Source: Membranipora membranacea (lineage: Eukaryota; Bryozoa; Gymnolaemata; Cheilostomatida; Membraniporidae). From it: 64,000 nucleotides of DNA. The notes beneath the pieces are model-generated. The model was given only the letters and a program-made list of their open reading frames with translations, was not told the origin of the DNA and did no database searches. The DNA lies in assembly GCA_914767715.1 (NCBI GenBank), contig OU612075.1, positions 5,084,001 to 5,148,000 on the forward strand. The letters are read 5' to 3'. Positions 52,153-63,570 of the stretch are shown here, in pieces; positions within the stretch are counted from its first letter, which is position 1, and every line of letters begins with the position of its first letter. Both the position numbers and the translations under genes were made by a program.

Positions 52153-53756
52153 CTGAAACAAAAAATAATGTAAACAATGAATATGACATGACACTCCTGC
52201 TGTTCCCTGTCCACAGTAACTCAAGCGTGAAAACGAGTGTTTGTCATTTTAGGATGCTGTGCTCGCTTGCTCTGTTTATATAAGATTATAATGGAGTAAT
52301 GGTTTCTTTCTGCAGACATAGCCCCCCTTATTTCAGATTTATCCAAGAATGGTTCATGCAAACCTCTTGATTTTTTTCATGTGTGTTACAAGGACATATG
52401 GGCCACAGTCTAGGCATTTATTCATGCAGTCAGTCAACGGATTTTGCAGATATATTTGATTTAGTGGCTAACATTGCTTTGTGAGATGAGTAAGACTAGG
52501 TACACACATTACTAGATAGACCCTTACATCAAACAAATGTTTCCTATGATCAACAGTCATTCTAAGCTGACCAAAGGAAGGTTTCAGATTTATGAAATTC
52601 GTCATTCACAAGCTGAAAACTAAATAAAAACAGCCCAAATACAGCCTTCTTTTCTCCCGCCCCCTCCGACAAAATCTTGTTGTGAACCATTAAATTAATC
52701 ATCATTACCAATCACCTCAATCAAGATAATTACTTGAGAACATTTGCTCCAGTTTAAGAGGTAAACGTGGCTATAGAGACGGCCCAAAAAGTGTCCAGTT
52801 CATAGCGCCATATGGACATGTCTCTTTTATACATTGCTAAGCGAAAGTTACCCACCATCTGCATGAATGATGGAGCCTTTATTTTAGATTGAGCTCAACA
52901 TTATAAATGAAAACTCAGTTCCATACTCTAGCACCCAACTACATCAGTGAAACTCCACCCATAATCTCAGCTATCACATAGTTAACCTACCAGCCGTTTA
53001 GTCGCTGGCAAAACAGTAAGTGGTAAGATCACCACAGTTGCATTTACATCACATTCCCTTGGTAGTCAAACTCTATGATAAGGCCAATGTCACTAAGTTG
53101 ATCCTACAGTGTACTTTATAGTTTTTTACCAAAGCTTGCAATAAGATCCTACGCTATCCTTTCGAGTAAGATCCATACTGATTTGGTACTTAAAAATTTG
53201 AATTAATTTTCTAAGAAACTGATCTGTAGACTGCACTTATTCAGTAATATTGATAGTCCATGTTTAGATGTGCTGAGTAACTGTGGTGCACAAATGGTCA
53301 AGATTTGATGCCACAAAACAGAAAGCTTCTCCAAGTCGCCCACTGCTAACACATATCGATACTACTCTTCATGAGGCCGTCAAATTCATTTGGAATTTTT
53401 ATCACCCTGAAGACTGAAATAACTAGATAACTAATATATTTACATGGATCTACTTTAAGACATGTAAATACTAGTTTTTGATGTAAAGAGAACAGATTAT
53501 CTGAGTAAGTCTTGTGTGTCAAAACATCTTCAAGTTTGTAAAAATTGCTTAAAAAAATCCTCATAACTCAAAATCACTCATTAGTGATCATCACATGATT
53601 TTGATTTTTACATCATTGTGATGCCTGAAATGTCTAGATCTAAAACATTTTTTATCTGAAGTTTCAGTGAAATTTGGAAATACATAATTTTCATGAAAAA
53701 CAAACAGGCTACCTGTGTAAATTTTGAATTTCCTATTGAAATTCTATTGAGCTCTA
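52153..53756. other. Pseudogene intron, 1.6 kb, nothing recognised
   Basis: Longer than the matching 453-bp intron of the intact copy. No transposon end or coding motif seen. Confidence 0.4.
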
Positions 53757-53974
53757 TATCCTCCAGCAGAGCTTACAGCCTGTTGTGACTGGGTACCTCT
53801 TGTGATGCTCACAGAACATTGAGTCTCTCACAGGCTTCAGTTCTAACCATTCTGCTGGAGTTATAGTATTGTGATCTGAATGGAGCTGCAAATGACTACC
53901 ATGCTCAAATTTTAATGTTGATAAGCCAACCTGTATCATGGTTAAAATATAGGTTAAAATCTGTCTCTATCCGA

Positions 53975-54163
53975 AGATTGAGAAATTTTGGTGTGGCCAC
54001 CATATCCGGCACAAAGTTGCTCTCAGTTTGCAGGCAGTTTTGGGCTCACTTTGGGCATCCATTGAGCCCAGTAGGCAGTAGATTGCAACAGGATTCCAAC
54101 CAAGGACTTCCAACACTTGCGTATTAGAGGGCAGGCGCCCTAACCAACTGAGCTACCTCCTAC
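53975..54163 (-). mobile_element. tRNA-derived SINE, copy 5
   Basis: Reverse complement of the SINE family: CTAACCAACTGAGCTACCTCC (A box, shown on plus) at the right end, GATTCCAACCAAGGACTTCC (B box region), GTTGCTCTCAGTTTGCAGGC body. Confidence 0.8.
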
Positions 54164-54904
54164 TTTTATCTTGATTTACTATAGCCCATGACAACAGCTT
54201 GATCAAAGGTTGACAAAATATTGGCTCACCCCCATAGCCCTGAAACTCACCTTGCTATGCTCATTGCTGTACATCTGATACAAAACACTTTTGCTTCTCG
54301 TTGTTTTGATTGGGTATTGCATGTTCAGCAATACAAAATGTCATCTGCAGGGCTCATTGCCTTTGACCCAGCCACTGGAAGCTGTTCAAGATCTGTATCT
54401 ACATCAAGAAACCTTCTATAAACATGGAAATAAAATATAAATTATGTTCGCTGTAAAAGTTATGTTGAGCCAGTTTTCTGGCATTTGGAGTTGCCTCTAC
54501 TAATCAGACTCTGTCTGCTAGTCAGCCAGTCCAGATCTTACAAGTACAGCGGTTGCAATTTAAAAAACTAGGCCACTCCAGGCTTATGAATCAGAGTTGT
54601 TCCACAGTTTTGTGATTAAATGCAGGCCTTCAACAAATATATACACTCGAAGATGAATTTTTACCATGCGTGATCAAACTTTCTATACCTTCCTAGCAAT
54701 CCTAGATGCAAACCTACACTATGAAGATATTTTACTTTACGCGTTAGGAACCCTCTCTAAAACTATATATACATGCACATACCTATAGCACTTGATCAGG
54801 AAAGAAGCGTTTTATTATCAACCAATTTCCCAACAATGCTGTTGATAACAATATGCTACAATCAACCCGGTCAACATTTGGGAATTCAAACTAAAAGAAA
54901 CTTT
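54164..54904. other. Intergenic, nothing recognised
   Basis: A plus-strand frame at 54221-54421 has no known domain or convincing splice sites. Confidence 0.4.
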
Positions 54905-54962
54905 CTAGGGGTCTTTCAATTAGAAACAGCCAAAATCACAATATTATCGCTCACTCACTGAG
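54905..54962. mobile_element. Half copy of the GGGTCTTTCAATTA TIR element
   Basis: GGGGTCTTTCAATTAGAAACAG followed by AAAATCACAATATTATCGCTC matches the reverse complement of the right end of 15097-15340. It is cut at CTGAGTA by the next inverted-repeat element. Confidence 0.75.
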
Positions 54963-55571
54963 TACAGCCCTGATAAGTTGACATTTTGCTGGTTTGGATA
55001 TTGTTTTTCATACAAGCTATGTACATTGCATGATATTCCAGCAAATCATACCCATAGCATATAGGAATACAAAATGTAATTGGCAAGGTTTAGTAAATTA
55101 AATATTTATTCATCAGGTTTTCTGACAGTTAACAGTAGTTGTTTAAATGTATATTTTTTCGCATCAAGACTGTGACGCGAGAGGCCCAAGTTCAAGTCCC
55201 GGTGGCGGCGGAAGTTTTTTGAAGTTTTAGCTCTATCCATGGAAATGGATGCATATTTCAAGGGCAAGCCAAGAGGTTACCACTCAGCTTGATCAACCTC
55301 AAAATCAACATGCAAACATGGTGATTATGAAATATTGTAATGATGCTTATTTTGGAGCAAGCAACTAAAATAATATGTAGCCAAGCACGTATTGTAGGCA
55401 AGGATTTACATATAACTTGAAATTAAGGATTATTGCGGGGGCCCCCGCCAAAAGCATAACAGTGTCCTCCTATATGCTATGGGTATGATTTGCTGGAATA
55501 TCATGCAATGTACATAGCTTGTATGAAAAACAATATCCAAACCAGCAAAATGTCAACTTATCAGGGCTGTA
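54963..55571. mobile_element. TIR element with 104-bp perfect inverted arms
   Basis: 54963-55066 and 55468-55571 are exact reverse complements by eye, beginning TA-CAGCCCTGATAAGTTGAC and ending GGGCTG-TA, so a TA duplication is likely (Tc1/mariner-like habit). The 401-bp spacer has no transposase but holds a B-box-like AAGTTCAAGTCCCGGTGG near 55188. Confidence 0.88.
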
Positions 55572-56874
55572 TTCATGGGTTTTGAAGTGGTAGGATCAGG
55601 CTGGGAGGGTGCGAGAGGGGCGCTCTAGCGCCTTCCCACCAGGGGGTACGGGATCTCCAAAAGAAAAAATTCAAAAAGTCAGTTTTGAGGCATTCCAGCC
55701 CTTTTTGAGAAGAAAATTGACAATAAATTGGTCACAGGGATCTTAGGGTTACAACGAAGGATATCGTCTTTACCCCTAATGTGATCGATACTCAGAATTG
55801 AAAAAAATTGGCGCACATACCATATAGAGTGAGGAGAGAGGATGCACAGTCATTCAAATATGTGATATTGATAAATTGTCCATGATTCGAAATTCTATTG
55901 ACCACCACAGAGAAATCTTCTGGGATGAGATGCCATGAAATTGCCAACATTGAACTTTGACAACCTCAATCTCCCTCTGCAACCAATTTAGAACATGCGA
56001 TGTTCAGAGGCTGTATTGATTAACTCTAAACCTTATAACAAGCTGAAATTTGCCATTATAAAACAGCTTCATCAGTTCTTCATAATCCCTACATATAATG
56101 CAAGGGGCCTCCTGAGGACCTGCTATTGATAAACGTAAATAGAGTCAATGTGTATTTATAACACTAATGATAATTTTTGGAGTTTTTTCTAAATTGACCT
56201 GCTGAAAAAGTGGTAGGGCCATAGCTGGTCACAAATAAAATGATGCCAATTGCTCACTTGTCAGGATAGTCAGATAGTAGATAATTGAAGTAGAGACTAT
56301 GCAAAATGCTTACATCATATTTAAAAGAGATTCCAATCGAGGAATTAATATTGATGATAAGCTAACACTATACTGATTTGAGGTAAATCCATTTTCCATT
56401 TTTTTTTCATCATCTCGTTGATATAGCCTAGGTGTAGTGTTGGCTAGGGTAAAGCTGAGGTTGGTTATAACAGCTCCACAACAAAAGCTTATGATCTGGC
56501 ACTCAAAAACTGCTGGGATTTCTAATTACTCATGCTTTGCTTTGTGTGCTTAGTTAGTTGTAAACTAAAGCTACTTTGTGTGATAACGATTTCACCACAA
56601 AGAGAAACTCTTTTGATATCACCGAGGTCATTTTTAAGACTGACATCCTTCAGTGTACATCAGTTCTCTGAGCTCTAGCTCGTAATAGGTGAGATTTTGT
56701 TCTCGGTTATACAATCAAGAAACACAGAATGATATTGAAGCGCATAAGGTTTTGGGGTCTGTAGCCTACATACCATAAGTTAGCAACTTCATAGTTTAGG
56801 CCTATTGATTGTGCTTGTATAATGGATTGAAATCTATCAGTTAAACCCATTTTTTGTGCATGCCCCGGGGCAGG
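55572..56874. other. Intergenic, nothing recognised
   Basis: Includes a GC-rich patch near 55600-55660 (GAGGGGCGCTCTAGCGCC), perhaps part of a transposon. No coding exon of the downstream RING gene could be assigned here. Confidence 0.4.
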
Positions 56875-57255
56875 GGCGTATATTCTAAAAAAATTCACTC
56901 ACTGACTTTTTAGAGATGAGCATAATGATCGGGCACAGCCCGATCCACACGCCGTAGGCGTGGCGGGGAGGGTGTGGGAGGGGCGCGAAATTTTTGCATA
57001 TCGGTAGCAAAATAGTGCAAGCAGAGAGGTATTTCAATAGCTCACTGCGCTGTTGGGTACTTTCAGAAAACAACTCAATAGCAGTAGAAGAATACGGTAA
57101 AAATGCTCTAGTTATAAAGCATTAATTTGAAAAAAAACTGACCTGACCACAACAATCTCACAATCAGTGATTATAAGGCAGACGCTCTACACACTGAGCT
57201 ATTCAGCCACTCACGGAAATCTGTGGGCCGTGAGTGCTAATATACGCCACTGCCC
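56875..57255 (-). mobile_element. hAT-like MITE with internal tRNA-like module, copy 2
   Basis: Reverse-complement copy of 38346-38734: CAGGGGCGTATATT at the left, AATATACGCCACTG at the right, flanked by CCCCGGGG on both sides, an 8-bp duplication. The tRNA-like module is kept, but its B box has lost the GGTTCGAAT core; the A box (GAGCTATTCAGCC on plus) is intact. Confidence 0.9.
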
Positions 57256-57471
57256 CGGGGCGCAACCTCAATGCCTCCAGGACACCCGTTGTATTTTTGA
57301 TAACCTCTCTGTATTGCAGAAACACCAGGTCCTTACATACATACATACATACACATATATTAAGAAGGCGACAGTGGTTTATCAATCAAACAATGTCAAG
57401 TAAGTCTGATGTTCACGCACAAAGATGGAAACTTAAATAGCAAAAAGACTAATGTATACTAACAACAGGCA

Positions 57472-57722
57472 GGGTGGCGTAGTGGTTAGGATTCGAGCAT
57501 CTCAACCTGAGAGTTGCAGGTTCGAATCCCGGTCACTACCCATGCTGCTGAAGGAAGTGGGCTCTCTGGAAAATAGCCTAGCTTGCCCACTCCTACCTTG
57601 TACAGGAGTGCCTACCTTGTACAGGAGTGCGCTAAATTGAATATGTATATGTATCATGTTATATTCATGTAAAGATTGCTGGAGAGCAGCTAAATAAAAA
57701 GTGATTTACATTTTACATTTAA
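57472..57722 (+). mobile_element. tRNA-derived SINE, second family
   Basis: A 70-nt tRNA-like head (57472-57541) has GGGTGGCGTAGTGGTTAGG (A box) and CAGGTTCGAATCCCGGTC (B box), and its ends GGGTGGC and ACTACCC can pair. A 20-bp duplication of CTACCTTGTACAGGAGTGC follows at about 57591-57630, and the 3' end is ACATTT repeats. The anticodon arm is irregular, so a functional tRNA is unlikely. Confidence 0.8.
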
Positions 57723-57924
57723 ACTAATTATAGCCAGCCTCTATTAAGTACTATGGGGAGGTAAAAACCAATATGAAACCCAGTGCCGCGGTGTGTTAGG
57801 GCAGATTTGTAATGTTGTGGACCAGGGCAGGTTGATTCAAGAGCATTCACTCCAAAATTCTTGCTAATTATAATACTTGTCCACTGATTTACAAATTAGG
57901 TTGTCACCCATTTTTTGCTTTCAG

Positions 57925-58387
57925 CCTTACAGACACCACACGGCGAGATAAATGATGCAGGGGTTGACGACGCAGTATCAAAATTGACCTGCAAGGTTTG
58001 CCTGACAAACGTTGTAGGTCAGATCTTCATTCCTTGTTCACACCTTGGTATGTTTATTTTTTCATCTAGAAATGGAATTTTTTGAGCATTTAATAACTAA
58101 GTGGATGACTCAGCTAGTGACAAACACCCCTTTCAATGAAAGCACGTAAGGTTATGTGAAAAGCCAGCGGAAACATCTGATTCCTGTCATTGAGCAGTTT
58201 GCTTTACTGGTTGACAATCAGTAAAGATTGAGTTATCCTAAAGTTTTATAACCTTCATCATTGGACAGCCTTCGCTGAGAACAGCCTTTCCTCTATTGCA
58301 GTTTGTTGTGACAGCTGTGCACCAGCGATGAGTCACTGTCCAGTCTGCAGGAGGGGGATCACATCAGTTATCAAAGTTAACCTATAA
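57925..58387 (+). CDS. C-terminal RING of IAP type, last two exons of a gene
   Basis: Exons 57925-58047 and 58302-58387 join in phase and end in TAA. They encode a short acidic linker and then a RING: CKVC, then C-S-H, then C..C, then CPVC, with spacing C-x2-C-x11-C-x-H-x3-C-x2-C-x6-C-x2-C. A short tail GITSVIKVNL follows the RING, as in IAP and related E3 ligases, where this C-terminal RING recruits E2 enzymes and dimerises. The intron is phase 1. Upstream exons were not found within the window; no BIR motif was seen, so family membership beyond the RING is open. AATAAA at 58688-58693 fits a poly(A) signal. Confidence 0.8.
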
Positions 58388-59518
58388 TTATACACAACTA
58401 TAACATGTGCTGTATGTGTGTTTCTCAGCCTATTATTTGTCTATTGCTTGCTTTACCCAAATTTTTTCCTGCTCTGGAACCAACGGTTACTAGGCCTGGA
58501 TTATCTCTCTATTGTATTATTAAATCAACTTTTTTGCTACTCTGGAACCAAATTCAAGACTGCGTTGTACTGAAACTTGACTCAATTCGCAGGATATCAA
58601 TATATCAAATATTTATTATAAGTGTATAGCCTTTGCTGATGATGGGTAACGGAATACCAGTCTGTTGCACAATGGTACATTAAATGAAATAAACAAATTA
58701 AAAAGCAATATTATATGCCATAGTGCTTTTTCCAGTTGTTGTTTTCGTAATTAAGTAGTCATTGCCTAACATGTATTGTAAATGGCCAGGCAGACCCAGG
58801 TGTGAAAGTTATCTGCTTATATAACGGTAACAGATAACTCCTAACATAGCCCAATTACGGGGTAAGGGATTTCTATTACAGGAATAACTTTAGGTAACTG
58901 CAGGAACATCAACGGCTCAATGATCTCCAGGCCACGTGCCAGGACAAAAGGAGAGGTGTCTCAACGATTTTAATCGAAGTTATTATCCAAGTGTGTATTT
59001 TAAGTAAGGTAAATATCCTGAGAGAACACTAGTTGACTGTATGTATCCTTGTATTGCATTGCGTAAAGTGACATAAACAGCAGGAAGCTACAGTAAAATC
59101 TGCTATTTCTGCTAGGTTCAGGAAAACAGAATGAGAAAATATAAAATATAGAAAATGGGTAATACAGGGTATCTACAATATAAAAATGTTTGTATTTCGC
59201 AACAAAACGTTCACTGAAAATATAAATCATATTTATATAATATATATATATTATAAATATACAAAATATAAGGTATGCAGGTATGAAACAATTATGATAC
59301 GGAATCACTCGTCATTTTGGCCTCCATGTGATTGATCGATTTCATATATTTGTCAGGAGTATTAAAAAAACACTATGATTTTTGTTCTGGGTGCAAACTG
59401 TCCATAAAGAAGTGTAAAAAGTGTAAAAATATATACACTAAAGCAGATTGTTATAATAAAATACGTGAGATTGTGGAAGAGCAGAGGAGGGAAAAAAAAT
59501 AAAACAGCGACCAGAGAG
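58388..59518. other. 3' flank of the RING gene
   Basis: Holds the poly(A) signal above and an AT-rich block at 59221-59272. A minus-strand open frame at 59000-59308 is AT-driven and lacks motifs. AAGTGTAAAAAGTGTAAAAA at 59411-59430 may be the 3' tail of the adjoining LINE. Confidence 0.5.
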
Positions 59519-61451
59519 TTAAAACAGGTTTGCATTTATGATGCGGACTAAAACACGATAAAACGAGTCCGTTCCCTTTGACGACCTGATCTTAGGAGCA
59601 CGCAGGCGTGCTGACGGCATTGTCTCGATGATGCTATGAATAAAATGAGTCTCATCTCGATAGATCGTCAGCACATACTTCTGACATCTTAGTTTGATCG
59701 CTTCATCTAGACTGAGTTGGATATTAGCACCGTGTTTTGTGGCTTCATTCAAAATCGATTGCATAGCATTTTGCTGAATACTATACATGTGGGGATAATA
59801 TTGAAAAATAGCAAACATCAATTTCGACTCAATAAAAGTTCTATAAAGCTGCGTGACTAGTTTTGTATCTGCACCCAGAGCATGAAAACGCCTCACAACA
59901 TTTAATCTCTGTTTAGCTTTAGAAATGACCATATCTGCATGCTCACTAAATCTTAATGTGTTATCAATCAATATGCCAGGATACCTGACAGAGCTGGAAA
60001 GCTCGATCGATAGGCGTGTCGTCTAACACCAGCTGCGGGACATCAGGAGCAACTCGGGCGGAAGAGAAAACCATCTCATGTGTTTTACCTGCGTTCAATG
60101 ACAGGTCGTCGACACTGGCAATGCGGCTGACCTCATCAAAGTACAGCATGTTGTCGGTAGTAGGGTCACCAATAAAGCCCAGCAGCACTGTATCGTCAGC
60201 ATACTTTATCACGGTAGCTTGGTCATATGAAGCCCGGATACTATCGGTGTAGAGGATAAAGAGAACTGGACTCAGCACTGTCCCTTGTGGCATGCCGGTA
60301 TTAGTGATTAATAAGTCCGAGATGGCATCAGGGCTGGTGCGGGTGTACTGCAGGCGGTTGGTAAGGAAACTCAAAACCCAGTTCATGATAGAGATGTCGA
60401 GGTGAGCCATTCTTGAGATTAGGGTAATAACGTTGATGGTGTTGAAAGCGGAGCTGAAATCTAAGAACAGCGCTCTGACGTAGTTGGTTGGTCTGATGTC
60501 GATAAAGCGAGTTATTGACGTAAGTAGACACATCAGGGCATCTTGCGACGATCTTTTGGTCTGATACGCGAACTGCAGCGGGTCGATGTTGGTGTTGGAG
60601 ATTATATATGGTTTTATCAGCTTCTCAAGCACCTTACATAGATGGCAGGTGATGGCAACGGGTCGGTAGTCTTTGTTGCACTTTGGGTGTGGCACTTTCG
60701 GAACAGGCTTGATGACAGCAGTGTGCCACAACTTTGGAGTTGTCCCCTCTTCGATGGCACGATTATAGAAAACACAGACAGTACCTGCTAGTTGATCTGC
60801 ACAGTATTTCAACACCTTTGTTATGATCTTACCCGGACCGGGACCTTTACGTGTGTCTAGTTTCTGGAGCTCAGTTCTAACTTGCTCAGAAGTAAGTTTC
60901 CCGAACGGGACACAGTTGTTTTGGTGTTGCAATCCAACGGCCACCGGAGCTGTTTGTGAGGTGTCTTTCTCAAATCTGGCATAGAACGAGTTTAATTCAT
61001 TCGGGTCAGTATCAACATTTTGACGGTTTGGGGTCTTAGTAGGAATACCTGCGAGTTTCTTAATGTCGTCCCAGGCATTCGAGGGCTCTTTAGCTAGGTG
61101 CGTCTGGATCTTATTCACATAGGCCTTCTTACTACGGATGATTTCCCTGGTGATCTGATTTTTGAGACGGTTGTAGAGTTTTTTATTGGTATTATGCACT
61201 GCTACCTTCTGTTGAATGAGTTGTATGATGTGATTGTTAATCCATGGGGCGCTGTCTATGCGTTTCTGCACGGTCTTAGATGGTATACAGGTGTCCGTAC
61301 AGAAATTTAAATAGACCAAGAATATATCAACTTGCGTATCCAGACTGTCCGACGGGTTCAGCAGAGCATCCCAGTCAGTGATGTCAAGGGAGGCGCACAA
61401 GTTATCTATATTCTCGTCAGTGAAGCAGCCGAGAATATAGATAACTTGCAT
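59519..61451 (-). mobile_element. LINE retrotransposon (CR1/jockey-like), 5' truncated, one frameshift
   Basis: Two minus-strand frames. 59964-61451 (495 codons) has the RT domain: DYRPVAITCHLCKVLEKLI, FLDFSSAFNTI, GMPQGTVLSPVLF and the YADDTVLL catalytic box. 59519-59971 (150 codons) continues after RT (IDNTLRFSEHADMVISKAKQ, RLNVVRRFHALG). A one-base change near 59972-59990 separates them. The upstream endonuclease is missing: homology stops at about 61451, where a TIR element starts. RT of this type primes from nicked target DNA; this copy cannot do so alone. Confidence 0.92.
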
Positions 61452-61454
61452 ATA

Positions 61455-62165
61455 TTAGAAGATTGATCCAATTGCCTGCATTCCTGTTGCTCCCTTCCAC
61501 TGGTCACGCTGCAGGCAAAGGGACCATGAATTAACTACCAATCCATTGGGATTGTCTTGATAAATGCCCATGCCAACTGATTGTACCTCGTATATGCAAA
61601 ATTGACGAGGGAGGCATATTATGAAAGGCATGATTTTGGCAGCAATACAGATTTAGTGATGCTCCCATGTAATATAATTTTGAACACAATTAAAAGAGTA
61701 TGTAAACTATTGTACGCCATATTGCTTGCAGGAATCAGAAAAGACTATTATGTCAGACATATGTCCTGATTCTACACATTAGAAATGGCTGTTTCCTGTT
61801 GCTGATAATATTATCTCAGACAATTTGAGAGGTAAAGAAAGTTGTATTATAGACGAATGGAGACAACTCCAAAAATTGTGTTGGCATCATAAGGAAGGGT
61901 TACACATTTTACAAGATATCTCAGCTCGTAGTTCATATTTTGGAAAAAATAATCCCATAATTGGAATCCTCATACTTGATTACATAGTATTTTTTAGTCT
62001 GTTACGCATCTCCTGCTAAAAAAATTAACTGTCCACGAACTGTCCACCTCGGAGCAGACAATTACCGCAAAGTGGTAGTTAATTCTTGGTCCTTTGCCTG
62101 CGGCGTGACCAGTGGATCGGGAGCGACTCGGAATGCAGGCAAATGGACCAAACTTGGTCTAAGCG
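61455..62165. mobile_element. 0.7-kb TIR element with about 90-bp inverted ends
   Basis: The left end (CCAATTGCCTGCATTCC...CACTGGTCACGC...GAATTAACTACCA) is inverted at the right (62073-62163; TGGTAGTTAATTC...GCGTGACCAGTGG...GGAATGCAGGCAAA). Short hairpin relatives lie at 2460-2522 and 23363-23470. The interior holds two small open frames (61581-61769, 61825-62019) without recognised transposase motifs. Confidence 0.8.
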
Positions 62166-63376
62166 TATATAAACCAGATCACCGAACAAAATTCTTTAAC
62201 CTGTGAAGAATCACTTTCCATTAACATAAAAATACAATTTTAAATCATTAGCTGTTCATGCATTCTATTATAAACAATGCATTAATAATTATTTTATTGT
62301 CGATCTAATATCCTTTGTTTTTCCATAGCCATTTTTGATTGCTATGGGATCCCATTTAAAAAAAAGGAGTATATTAGAGCTTGCCCTGTACTTAGATGGA
62401 GTGAGAGCTATAATTCAGCCTGCAACATAATTATTGGAGTTTTTACAACTTGACAAATCATGTATTATCTCAAAACAACAAATTCCGGAATTGTGCAAAT
62501 TGAAACACACTCTTTTTCCTTTGTTTCCCTTTTCTGGTTTATTTGTTTCCTTCTTATTCCAGTAAGCAGCACAAGACCATCGTGGAGTAAATGTTTGTCA
62601 CATCAGGTGTAAAAGATTTCTTTATTGTTTAACAATGAGTGATCTTATTGAGCTGAATAGGTTGTGATAGGAGAGTGCTGATTTAATTCATGCTTGGTGA
62701 TTGATAGTGTTGTATAATCATCAATCTTAAAAGATATTATCAGGTTTGAAGAAAAGAAGGAGGGCGGGATCGCCAATAAAACTGAGTTTACATTACATTG
62801 ACTTTGAGTCTTACGTTGGTACCAGTCCCTCATATATTTCCTACTTTGAGCTGTATAAGCATCTTAGTGGTTTTAGAAAGAGGATATGATTGATTTCTGA
62901 TATTTCTTTAAGATGATATATGGTGACCCGCACTAGTCATTTCTGCTTGACTTAGTCATCGGGGCTATGGTAAGCTCCAAGTTTCACTGCGGATATAGCA
63001 AATGAGTACTCGATTCAGTTTGCTTCCTTGCATATTGAGAGATAAATGTCTTAATTCTCGAAAACTGTAAAAGTAGGAACCTCATGACCAGAAATCCAGA
63101 AAACCAGTGTTCAATTGTGCATTGTGGTATCAATTTCTTCAGATGATTAGGCTCGATAGCTTTAAAAAATCTAGAAACAAGAAGACTAGATGAATAAACT
63201 CAATATCAATGCTGCGGATAAATTTATTCCTGGACAGTTTGAGCCTTTGTAGTGTGAGCAGTTCCTGTGACTCTCTTCTCCCATTGACATAATCACCATT
63301 GACCTGCAACAGTACAGCTGTTGCTTAGACTAATGCTGCCACACAGGCAAATGCGTAGCTCAAAACTATTAATATC
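62166..63376. other. Intergenic, nothing recognised
   Basis: No coding exon, tRNA box or long inverted repeat seen. Confidence 0.45.
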
Positions 63377-63570
63377 TCACCTAATGGGCAAATAATTTGC
63401 ACCACCTGATCATCAAAATCGGGTATGAAATTAATTATCTAGCGTACATTGATACGCTGTTACTGTCTTACTAATGGACAATAATGACGTCATCAGCTAG
63501 TGTCTAGTGCATTAATTTCATACCCTGATTTTGAAGACCAATTGGTGCAAATTATTTGCTCATTAGGTGA
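63377..63570. mobile_element. Foldback MITE, about 75-bp arms
   Basis: TCACCTAATGGGCAAATAAT and its inverse ATTATTTGCTCATTAGGTGA are the tips. The arms continue through AAAATCGGGTATGAAATTAA and its complement. 194 bp, no open frame. Confidence 0.82.

Larger units (their letters stand above)
49492..53911 (-). pseudogene. Inverted TRIM-like pseudogene, RING exons absent
   Basis: Exon homologues on the minus strand, named by the intact gene: exon 7 at 49492-49640 (intact, TGA stop), exon 6 at 50120-51050, exon 5 at 51259-51558, exon 4 at 51939-52152, exon 3 at about 53757-53911. Splice sites survive at most junctions. Breaks: a frameshift in exon 6 near 50200-50240, a one-base deletion in an A run of exon 5 near 51390, a one-base deletion in exon 4 near 52045-52055, and exon 3 cut short into a stop after KLCW. 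RING and first B-box exons were not found upstream. Exon 6 is about 50 bp longer than in the intact gene. Exon 7 lacking damage hints at recent decay. Confidence 0.88.

Noticed and set aside
57472-57541. Functional tRNA gene
   Set aside because: A and B boxes and terminal pairing are present, but the anticodon arm is irregular and a SINE-type body and tail follow directly.
59000-59308. 102-codon minus-strand frame downstream of the LINE
   Set aside because: AT-rich, Phe/Ile/Tyr-dominated, no motif, no splice or start context.
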